This document shows positions 41,801-50,900 of a DNA stretch of 64,000 nt, one piece after another. The DNA lies in contig NC_039511.1 of assembly GCF_003672135.1 (NCBI RefSeq), forward strand, positions 11,248,464-11,312,463, given 5' to 3'. Position 1 is the stretch's first letter, and every line of letters begins with the position of its first letter. The position numbers and the translations under genes were made by a program. Origin of the DNA: Ooceraea biroi. Taxonomy: Eukaryota; Arthropoda; Insecta; Hymenoptera; Formicidae. Under the pieces are notes generated by a model, which was not told where the DNA came from, made no database searches, and was given only the letters and a program-made list of their open reading frames with translations.

Positions 41801-44800
41801 TAATCTATTCTGTGGATATAAATATTCATAGTTTTCGCTATTATGGATGCGTCAACTTTAAACTTCACTGATAATGCAGTGCATACGATATACTCTAATG
41901 ATGCAACGTCGAAGTTAGTTTTATTCAAATCTTATGTCAAAATAAAAGCTTCATTATTGTTAATAAGATAGCATTGATGTATAGGAAAAAGTTAGTGAAT
42001 TCGTAATTTAATCCAATTGTGCAATTTAACATAATTCTCTGAGTTCGCAGATGCATTTATCGTAAGTTCAACAAAATATTATGTTGGATTACTAATAGAT
42101 ACAATGGTAATTTAGCAATTTGTTTGTCGAGATAATTGCAATAAAAATCTTTCAATGTTTGTACCGTTATATATCTCTCTCTCGATATAATGTATTTTTA
42201 AGTAAAACTGTTTTCTTTCGATTATGGCAAGTAGTCTATATTATTTATTCCGTCATTTCCGGTATTGTCGACCATTGATTTGAAATTATACAGAACCATG
42301 GTTAACGCTGGTTGCACATCGTTTTGCATTAGCATGACGAAGTTCATCTCTTCGTGGCGCCAGTAATGATTTTTACAGTCGTCCTTATATTTGATCGTAG
42401 ACTCGATTCGAACGTGGTAGGCTCATATCGCTGATGACCTCAATACTATGACGCCAGTTTTAACGGCCACAAAAACTGACGGCGCGGTATGATTTGATCG
42501 GTAGAGATTAGCCCTCGAGTTACCGAAACCGTTACCGGATCCTAGTGTTCCTTAAAAGTCCATCTTGAGATTCAACTTTATAAGCAACAATTAAATTACG
42601 GTATCAAAAATTGCAACAGCATTCCTTGCGATCAGGAAGCAACTCCTGCTCGCTAAAAAAGATATCAAAGTACTAAACAAAACAATTTTAATGGTGTGCA
42701 AGTACATCGATACGAATATTTAAATGTTGACCACCGTTGATCACTATGCAATTAAAATTTTCTTTGTCTCTTGAAGAATGAGCAGATTAGGCGCTATCGC
42801 GACCTTCACCCAGAACTCGACGTACGTTTTCCCGCGGGCTATTTATACAAGGTGTGTTTCGTCGGTTCGCGAGGACTCAAAATAGCACGTGGTCGCGTGT
42901 TCCGCAAAAGCAAGTTTGATGACTCGGCCAGATTTAATGATTGTAAATAAGCTTCAATATGGCTAACGCGTAAGGCATTATCTAGGAACGTTGTCGCGCG
43001 AATTCGCGTCCCATTGGTCGTAGATTAGAGGCTCGCGCGTGGACTATGAGCGACTATGTGGCGGCGGCTTTCTCTCATAATGATGCCGCGATGATTTGCG
43101 CCATCAATGCGTCGATGCGTTAACCCCAGGAGCACCGGGGTGAGAGTCCGGGGCGAAAAGTGCTCGAGTGTTTTCCAATCGCGATAGACTACACTCATAT
43201 TTCATGGTAAGTTCATTCAGAGATCATAGATTAAACGCGCGAGCAAGTAATTTCCTCCATACATATGCACTGAATATCACGAACGTACTTTAATATCTTC
43301 CTCGCTCTAACTGTATCTTACATTCTCTTGTATCTCAGGTACACATTGTAAGATCAATGTTAAATTGTATTATGCCTACTCGAATTTTTTTTAAATAGCA
43401 CTTGTTATGTTTTTTTTTTACATCGATTCCTTTACTGCTAATTTTTAACTTTTATATCCTATACTTTACGTATAATGAATAATACGTCAACAAGGAAGTA
43501 ATACAATTTTGACAAAAGATAACGTACTTTATTACGATTTTTATGATAATGTACTGTTAGACAATCAGATAACTGTTTATAGAGTTGATATCCATAACGT
43601 TTATCCGTGGGAAGACGTGGTTTGCAGTAAACTGACGGTTTTTATTACCTCAATTTACGGCAGTCTCGTTGAATTAAATAACTTCTTACGATGACGAATC
43701 ATCATTCCTTCCTGTAATGAAGAATACTTTAATACTTAAGCGGAAACCGCGTTCGTTGCCGTCCATTGTGGAGCACGCACGCAAATTAAGTCTCATCCAT
43801 ATGTCAATGCATTTTTTAAAGAAAGTCATGTCTTTTTGAAAAAATTCATCAGGAATAAAGATAACTTGCTATCAGAATCTGATAATGTAAATCAATTAGA
43901 TACTTGGTACGCATATTACATTATATCCTTGAAATAAACAATTAATCTAGTTATAATAAAATAGATTGTTTAGAAAAGATTATTACAAAAGATTTTTGAA
44001 AGATTTCAAAAAGGATTTCGAAAATTTCAAAATATTTCGAAAAATTTCAATGTCTTCACCATAGTATGTAATAGGTATGCGCGACAATGCGCATACCAAA
44101 CTTTTCGTTTTCTCTTCTTTAGCATATTCAAATAATTAACATTTTTCGATTATATTCACACACATATATATATACACACACATAGATTAATTACCAAGGA
44201 CCATTTCTATAAAAAAGTAAATGTAAGTTTCAGTTGATTGAAAATCAAATGATTCTTCAGATCTAAATTTAAAAAAAACGATAAAGCAGTCATCAGGTAA
44301 TTTTAAATAATGTGTATAAAAACAATCGAAGCGGTTGAAGAGTCTCTTCAAGGAAAGATTGTTAAATTTCGTTTTATTTTCAATATGATCGTAATGGACA
44401 AAAAGATAAGACAAGGAATCGAACGTTGAAAAGCCTCATATGCAAACGAGATGTGTAAAACAAACACGGTCGCCTAAGTCAAGCGTAAGTCAATTACGAT
44501 ATTTAGATCTTTGTGCTAATAGTGAAAATCGAGCGAATATTTTGCTCGCTTCAATGAAGCGAAGCTTAACATGAACATGACAATGCCATATCGTATATTT
44601 TTAGAACAATATTTATAAATCGTACAAGCTTCAAATATAAAAATCAAATATTATATTATCGAAAAAATAATTATTTTATTTCTTTAATTTTTATATACAC
44701 GTGATATATTGCAGCACACGTTACACTATGCACAACGTCTGTCCAATGGTCCGTTGTTGGTGCTGAACGAAAGCTCAGAAAATTTCAATATTATAAGAAG

Positions 44801-45283
44801 CAATAATCGCGTAGTATAATAAAAATTTATTTGTATTATAGTACAACGAAATCAAAATTTGTACTTTTGAAACAATTCGATGTAGATCGTAACAGTCATT
44901 TTGACTTCGACTTCTTGACTCAACGAAGCTTGTTTTTTTTATTTTACGTTAATTGCAAATGAACCCGTATCTTTAGATATGTAAGTGATAACATAATAAT
45001 AGCTACCGCTCATTTTACTCCATTTGTTTTTTTCGCAACAATTACTTCAAATAAGTACGTTCGCGTGTAGTTCACATTCTTCATATTCTCATGCTTCCGT
45101 TTACGTTAGCCTGCTATAGATGTAAATTTATGTACATATTTGTATGTTTTCGAGGTCTTAGGACAAGTTTATCTTAGAACAATCGTACATGCTTTTATTT
45201 GCCTATCTATTTGTCAAATTCCTGGCACGTTCTCCTGGCATGTTAATCATTGACTTACCCAGCATACTGCGGTTGGACGCCAT
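35387..45283 (-). CDS. SLC17-type major facilitator transporter (sialin / inorganic phosphate cotransporter-like), whole gene
   Basis: Eight exons on the minus strand join in phase: 45259-45283, 38199-38509, 37565-37810, 37215-37299, 36785-37002, 36263-36412, 36041-36173 and 35387-35826. They give 535 residues plus stop. The secure part starts at 38509; the first exon is inferred from phase, donor and Kozak context. Family signs are TM1 with the conserved RVNLT segment (about residues 30-35), WNEYQ before TM2, the GGRLAEVIGTRR loop (MFS motif A), and LRVILG...WIPPTERSK around TM4. A long hydrophilic loop after TM1 carries four N-glycosylation sequons. In this family the carriers are membrane proteins that move organic anions or phosphate with Na+ or H+. 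The substrate here cannot be read from sequence; insect relatives are usually called sialin or putative inorganic phosphate cotransporters. Length is normal for the family. No frameshift or internal stop is present. Confidence 0.85.
36041..36173 (-). CDS. SLC17 transporter exon 7: TM8 and cytoplasmic loop
   Basis: The acceptor is TTCGTAG and the donor is CG|GTGAGT. It encodes NGLLSSLPYLGKYIFAIVTS, then TLADYLRRTNKLSVTAIRKIFTTF. G-L-L-S-S-L-P-Y and the second MFS-like loop A-D-Y-L-R-R match the family. The leftover G joins CT of the last exon to encode alanine. Confidence 0.9.
36263..36412 (-). CDS. SLC17 transporter exon 6: TM7 and following loop
   Basis: The acceptor is TTTCACAG and the donor is GAA|GTACGT. 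Its 50 codons begin HLPVPWRSLITSGAVWAI and include VVTHACSVFGYFTVVNQLPTYMK. The P-W-R ... W-A-I-x-x-x-H-x-C pattern and the L-P-T-Y-M-K motif are typical of the seventh helix of SLC17 carriers. Both ends are phase 0. Confidence 0.9.
36785..37002 (-). CDS. SLC17 transporter exon 5: TM5-TM6 and central loop start
   Basis: The acceptor is CTTGCAG and the donor is AAG|GTAATA. It encodes SSLGAAITMPICGFLIASLGWE, then FYVTGVIGIIWSVAWFLLVF (two membrane spans), then the charged cytoplasmic segment SPSQHPRISVEERRYIEDSIG. The central loop with E-x-x-Y-I-E is usual for SLC17. Splice phases match both neighbours. Confidence 0.9.
37215..37299 (-). CDS. SLC17 transporter exon 4: end of TM4 and ERSK signature
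   Basis: This short exon of 85 bases has acceptor AAATCAG and donor GTAAAT. It encodes GATWPAIQPMTARWIPP and then TERSKFVSNMM. The W-x-P-P-x-E-R-S stretch is an SLC17 hallmark in the cytoplasmic loop after TM4. The last base G joins CC of the next exon to give alanine. Confidence 0.88.
37565..37810 (-). CDS. SLC17 transporter exon 3: TM2-TM4, MFS motif A
   Basis: The acceptor is AACTCAG before 37810 and the donor is GTACGT after 37565. These 82 codons run from EERAQIKYPWNEYQ through FFWGYICTEIPGG (TM2), the RLAEVIGTRRVFG loop (MFS motif A) and into TM3 and the start of TM4 (LRVILGFML). Both boundaries are phase 0. The WNEYQ and EIPGG signatures are the clearest evidence for the SLC17 family. 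Confidence 0.92.
38199..38509 (-). CDS. SLC17 transporter exon 2: TM1 and long first luminal loop
   Basis: The acceptor is TTTGCAG just before 38509 and the donor is AAG|GTTCGT after 38199. It encodes RLSCRQV, then TM1 (about 28 hydrophobic residues ending RVNLTIAIVSMV), then a hydrophilic loop of about 70 residues ending FPQWFHK. The arginine of RVNL is conserved across SLC17. Sequons N-S-S, N-E-S, N-K-T and N-D-T fit a glycosylated luminal or extracellular loop. The exon starts with two bases of a split codon and ends in phase 0. Confidence 0.88.
43991..44051. repeat. Degenerate gatttc/aaaatttc repeat
   Basis: Several diverged copies of gaaagatttcaaaa and gaaaatttcaaaat in succession within the inferred transporter intron 1. 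Confidence 0.6.
44157..44184. repeat. (CA)n(TA)n(CA)n microsatellite
   Basis: Alternating purine-pyrimidine run within the inferred first intron of the transporter. Confidence 0.85.
45259..45283 (-). CDS. Candidate first coding exon of the SLC17 transporter
   Basis: Reading minus, an ATG in good context (GGCGGAATGG) encodes MASNRSML plus one base, then meets an excellent donor GTAAGT (45258-45253). The single leftover G joins the AT that opens the exon at 38509 to make GAT (Asp), so phase fits exactly. The short cytoplasmic N-terminus before SCRQV is typical of insect SLC17 proteins. The exon lies at the edge of a GC-rich patch (45.24-46.05 kb), as expected for a promoter. It implies a first intron of about 6.7 kb. 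No transcript evidence is visible. Alternatives that also fit phase are an ATG at 40017 (MNAI, weaker donor GTGACG) and an ATG-plus-G micro-exon near 41230. Confidence 0.5.
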
Positions 45284-45309
45284 TCCGCCGGTGTATGCGG
45301 TGGTAGCTA

Positions 45310-45333
45310 TTATGAACCGTACACCTTCACCAT
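45310..45333 (-). promoter_or_regulatory. Possible short upstream ORF in the SLC17 5' leader
   Basis: A seven-codon frame (ATG GTG AAG ... TCA TAA) ends 26 bases before the candidate main ATG at 45283. If the leader covers it, it could lower translation. This depends entirely on the inferred first exon. Confidence 0.25.
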
Positions 45334-45831
45334 AAGAGCGCGAGAGGCCTCTTAACCGGTTCTCTCGCCCTTCAGCTTCTGCTTCTTTGAAAATCAGTAC
45401 GGTCCAATTTTACTTCTTCGCTACTCTTACACGAAACAGACTCTCTGTGATGCGTATCACTTCCACATGCAAACCGTCAGATCACCCGATCACGGTACCC
45501 GACGCGAATCTTCAACCCCCGGAAACCTCCTCGGAAGAATCTGTTCGTGCGAGCGCTCTCGCCCGCTTTGCGAATCAAACTACGCTTCGCCTTCTGAAAT
45601 CGCTGCCAAAAATCTCGGTGGTGAATCGCAACGCTGACTGCCGCTGGATCAAGACCAAGACGAGGGCGAAGAGAAGGAAGCTCGTCAACGTTCGCGACAC
45701 CGACGTCTTCTGAGGGCCACGTCGTTCTCCCGCTTCGCGTTCAGCTCTGCCTCGTCTGCGTTCCTCGGTGTCGTAACGAAGGCTGCGTATGACGAAGCGG
45801 TAGAGGCAAAAGGAAGGAGATAGAGAAAGAG

Positions 45832-45854
45832 GGAGAGAGAGATAGATAGATAGA
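45832..45854. repeat. (GA)n(GATA)n microsatellite
   Basis: Purine run with gata units, about 550 bases upstream of the candidate transporter start. Confidence 0.85.
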
Positions 45855-47295
45855 AAAGAGGGGCACGGCCACGCACGTCACGGGTACACGCGTGTATGTA
45901 CAATAGCGCGAGTAGCTTTGAGAGAAGAGAAGTTGCTCTGAAGAGAAGACAAAGCGCTGCCCCACCATAAACGGTTTTTCCTACCCTCATACCTCTACCG
46001 TCTACCTCTCGCTCGGAGAGGGGAACAAAAAGCGGGGGTCAGGTACGGAGCCCGATGGGAAACATTTTCCTTCATGTTTGTGAAGATTCATACTGAGAAT
46101 TCACTTTTCCTAAGGGAAATCTTTTAGGCGATTTTTCCTTTCTTTTCTAATATTTCTAAGAATTTTCGATCGAGTCTTTTCTTTTTCTCAGATAAAGTTT
46201 TAAGAAATCTTGTAAGCGCTATCTTTCGACGACACTTGGATTGAGAGAATCGCTAAAAATTATTTCCCTGCTATTTTTGTAAACTTACATTATTTTACAC
46301 TGATGAAATAATTGACATGAAAAGATAACGAGATTACCCGAGTCGAAATTTTATATATATATAATTTTCAAAAAATCATTAATTTGACCGGATAGTGTGC
46401 GTAAAAAAATATCAGTCGTTAGATTATTTCGCACACGAATGATATCACACAGTTAAGGGGTTAGTATAATTCCACGCTCAGAATATTTCGTAATCGTTCC
46501 TCCGTTATTTCGCAAAGAAATAAATCTCGGCGAAGCAGTGGAAGATAATTGTTGGTTGAGCGACATGTAACGCGCCCAGCGTTATCGTGACGTTGTTGTG
46601 ATTAATCAACGTCAGAATTAATTCGTTGATCTGTAGCTTCTCCATCCTAATGACAGTAATTGGTAGTTACCAGCCGCATTTACTACGCTAATGTGTTCTC
46701 TCTGATGCGATTAATTGAACCTAGGATCACCAATCGTCCTATTCAATCATATTTTCTGGACATATTTTTCAATTGATTTCCACAGATTTGCTTTTTGACA
46801 GTTAAGCATTGTATCAAATTTCTCTTGATTTAAAATAACTGAAATGTGAAAAATGATTAAAATAATCCTTATCGAATTATCATTCTCGTCGAATTCTAAT
46901 AATTGGAAAAGTATAATCAAAGTGACTTAAAAGCTAACTTTGCTAATTAGTTCTGTGCATAAGAGTAGCAGGGTAAAAGTAATTAATTAACAATAATAGG
47001 GATACCTCAAGGATTACCTTTATAATGCAAACGAAATTATAAGACTTATTCATATGTACATATATCGCATTTCACATTACACAATTTAAAGATACGATAA
47101 TTAATTGTTTTACGCGGTTGAAAAATAGTTTTCATCATCTTTCAGTGCGCCTTATCGAACGCTTGCGATATTTCTTGCAAACTATAATCCAGCAAACATA
47201 CGCTTCAGGGATCATCATCTCCCTGTAAGGATTGGAGAAAGCTACGCCTTGCAATGCTATCTCTATGAGGCCTGCTTTCTCAACAACTTCGACGT

Positions 47296-47330
47296 TAGTA
47301 AATTCCATTCTATTATAGTAAATTCCATTC
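47296..47330. repeat. Tandem duplication of tagtaaattccattc
   Basis: Two identical 15-base copies start 20 bases apart, downstream of the forked-like stop codon. Confidence 0.8.
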
Positions 47331-47727
47331 CACTTCGGCGGTTTTCGTCGAAAGAAACATGGTTACAATGTTAATTACAAACGAGGAAAAGTGGCTGCAA
47401 AAACATTCTGCGCGAGCGATACGATACGCAATATGTAAAAGTATCCGTTCAATTCCTTTTTTAAAGTATTTATACCAGTGCTAGCTTAGAGGATATCGAA
47501 CATACGCTTCATGTTGTGAAATTCCACGAATCAATATATATTCCTTTATACGAAGCGAGAGATATTATATTATATTTTTTGCATTCATCTCTCTCATGTG
47601 GCGTAAGTTCCGTTAACTCCGGAAAGATTTCGCGGCAGCTATGCCTACACAATTAAATGACTAAACGCGGTACTTACATCACGCGCGTATATTCTTTCGA
47701 TAAACGAAGGAAAACGAAGTTCGACGA

Positions 47728-47968
47728 TTAATCGAGGATGTTGAGCTTGCTGTTGGTCTTTCGCAGTTGCGCTCGCCAAGGTATAATTTGACCATCATCA
47801 GAATCATCCTTGGCGGGATCGTCACGCTTCTCATCAGTTTCCGGTTTCTCTTCCTTCTTGGTTACGCAGGATGGTGCCGTTGGCGAGGGGTCTCTCTTTG
47901 AATTCGTTGTCGCTTCGAATTTTAACGCGGACAAGTTCGTCGACGCGTACATCTGTGTCTGATTCAGT
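47728..47968 (-). CDS. f: Forked-like terminal exon K
   Basis: The acceptor is CAATTGCAG; the stop codon is TAA at 47728-47730. It completes the split Arg and continues LNQTQMYASTNLSALKFEAT. A hydrophilic linker (KKEEKPETDEKRDDPAKDDS) follows, then IIPWRAQLRKTNSKLNILD and the stop. The final I-P-W-R-A-Q-L-R-K-T echoes the W-K-R-Q repeats of exon J. I saw no AATAAA within about 1.2 kb downstream, so the 3' end is unplaced. Confidence 0.86.
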
Positions 47969-50900
47969 CTGCAATTGAATTGATAACTTAAAGTTTTAAG
48001 ATGCGCGTAAAGTTTTTTGGTATAAATATATGTTATATGAACAAAATTTAAAAAAATTTTTGAAAATTTCTATGATAGAGAAATTAATAAAATTAGTTTA
48101 TGTAAAAAAACTAAAATAGAAATAAGAAAAGAATATCATCACACGCGTATTGAAAAATATCTAGATTATAAATTATAAAATAATTATAAAAATTATTTTT
48201 TCTTTTTTCTTTTTCCTCTTTTTCTTTCAGCATTGCTTCACTTAAAAGCTTGGAAAGATACAAGTGCTTTTAATACTGCTGAGAGAATAATAGCACATCC
48301 ACTATAAACGATAAAAATGTCGGTTATCAGATTTGACTAGCCAATCATTTAATTTAGCCATGTGTAATATCGCGGTATACTGCGTAATTTTGCATGTAAC
48401 ATGAAGCGGAGGAGCTTAGGGGTCAATTGTGTGAGAGGCAATTGTAACACTCGTTATAATTCGAGCACTTGATCTCTCTCCCTATATACACTAAAATCAG
48501 ATAGATTAAAACAATGCGAAATGAAGCTTGAAGGAATTCACTCACAATTCAAATAGGATTTAGCGATAAGCCATTAAATACTGTTGTGAGTTATTTTAAT
48601 TAATTTCGGCCTTCGCCAATTGATGACGATTAATAGATCATTAACTCTCATCAATTAATGATCAACATCATCAATAAAATATAGATCCACGAATCTTCAT
48701 ACCTCTTTTCGTCGTTATCTTTTTTGGCGAGAAGCTGTCGCTTCCACGGTGGAATCGCTTTCTGCCGCCTCTCCTCGTTCTCTTTCGCTATTTGCTCCTC
48801 GAGTTCTTTCTTTGCTCGTTCGGCGGCTTTTCGGGCCAGCATCTGCCGTTTCCAGATCGGTATCACATTTCCCGAACTGTCTTTCTCCGGGATCTATAAA
48901 GATGATACATGAAAAAATCAGTGTTTCTCGATTTTATGTCGAATTACACAAGAATGCTTTCTCAAAATGAAAAAAGATATGAAAGAATATTTGGGAAATT
49001 AGATAATCTGATGAGTTTCTTCAAAAGTTTGTATGTGCTTGTTCTCCGAGAAGTATGCAGAACAAAATACTTACTTGGTCGACAAAATTCGTGACGCTGA
49101 ACGCTTTGTTAATTTCCGATATCAGATTCTTCTCCTGAGTCTTCTCGACCTGCGCCCTCTCCACCTTCAGTTTCTTGATGCCGGGTATGTCCTTGGTGCG
49201 CTTTAGTTCAGCGATCAGATCCGTCTTTTGCACGAAGAACGGCTCCGAGACTAAAATCGACAATTTCATACTGATTTATTCCTGACTCCATTTTTTATTT
49301 CTTTTTTTATTATTAGCAAAATAATGTAACTTTGTTAATTTCGTGTATTATAATATAAAGATTTGCGTCACAAAAGTCATCATAAAAGTATTTTTTTTTA
49401 ATGAGATGAAACAATCAAGATGCAAGTATGTCAACAACGCGATGCGAAATATCGCTACACTCTTCAGAACGGTAATAAAGTTGAAGTCTGAATCCTCGCG
49501 TGTTCGCAGAGGCGTTAAATTACGCGTGTATGTGTGTCGCAGACAAACTTACCGTTAGTCATGGACACGCTACGAGGTGGCGGAGCGGAGAACGTCTTGG
49601 TGGCGTTCATCTTCGTACCGGTCCGCCGTAGTTGGATGCTCGTCAGATCCTGGATGCTAATGGTGGCTAGGGGTTGCGGAGTTTTCGAGCTCTCGGAGTT
49701 ATCGTTGCTGGCGCCGGTGGTGCCCGGAGCTTGATTCCCCGTCCGTGCTCGTTGCTGCAAAGGAGACAACGGTGGCGGCGGGGGGCCCGTAGAAGACCCC
49801 TTGGTCTCCTCGCTGTTCCCTCGCACTCCTTCCTCTCCCTCTTCATCCGCCTCCTCCTCTTCGCCCTGTTCCGTATTCCGGCTCTGGATGTCCAAGTTGT
49901 CCACTGACCTGCGAGCGCGATTTTCGCATCGTCACGCGAGCAGAAAATTTGAAAAATGGCATCGCCCGATGGTAGATTCCTTCTTGAATGAGATCAATTC
50001 AAAGGAAGAGCTTTCATCGGAAAACTATCCGATTTATTATATTCCTTGGAGGATTATCTCGAATCGATTCTGTCCGATTTCAAGCTATAAAGTTGCAATT
50101 ATTTTTATTTAATATTAATTAATTTTTTAATGTTTTATTGTAGTTAATAGTAATTAAATTTTTAATGTAGTTGCGAAAAATGGATTCTTAGAGGAGGAAT
50201 ATTATCATGTTGAACTCATTTTCTAAGTTTTTGCTGTGTCATCAGGAAATAGACGCAAGCTAACATTTTTACAATGCAATCGAGTGAAAAGACTTTAACT
50301 AGTGCACTCGTTATCTCAATTGATCGAGTGAAACAAGCTCTATCGATCCTCAATTATTATACCAAATCGATCGAATTTATTAAAGCGATTACTAATGTTA
50401 TCTCAAGTGTACATGGAGAACTGTGTGGAGATTTGACTCACAAATTATAGCCTTACAAACGTAAATGCAAATATGCAAATGATAAATCACAATGTTTAAT
50501 GTCTACAAGCATAATTTACTTTCCGTTATTTGCTTGTTTAGATCGTCTATTCAGATATGAGATGAAGTAGATAACTTAGGTAGAACGCGATCAGTGAATA
50601 TAAATGAAATCTAAATCACCACCTTCTAAACAGTCCAATTAAGCGAGACACATAAAACGATCGTTTCCATTATCTATCTACGCTATTAATACTATTAATG
50701 AGAACTATTAACGATAACTATTTTTCGCGTGTACCATGAGTAAGATATCCAGATTGTCACTTCGATATTAATTTAATTAGACAAATAACGAAAAGAACAA
50801 TCACTTCTTCGCACGTTCGCACTCGAATCAATTGAAACCTAAGCGCGATATCGTACGCACAAAGGATGACGAAGCAAATGAAGGTAGACACTGTAATGCG

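Larger units (their letters stand above)
38510..45258 (-). other. Inferred first intron of the SLC17 transporter
   Basis: About 6.7 kb, mostly AT-rich, with CpG-rich islands at 39.6-40.0 and 42.8-43.2 kb. A minus-strand TATAAATA at 42840-42847 could drive an alternative promoter. If the first exon is wrong, part of this is ordinary upstream DNA. Confidence 0.4.
45334..47727. other. Intergenic region between the two genes
   Basis: It holds the GC-rich patch (45.24-46.05 kb) expected to contain the transporter promoter, a gata microsatellite, and AT-rich DNA toward the forked-like 3' end. A 108-codon plus-strand frame at 45387-45713 has no recognisable domain and opposes the inferred transporter leader. 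Confidence 0.5.
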
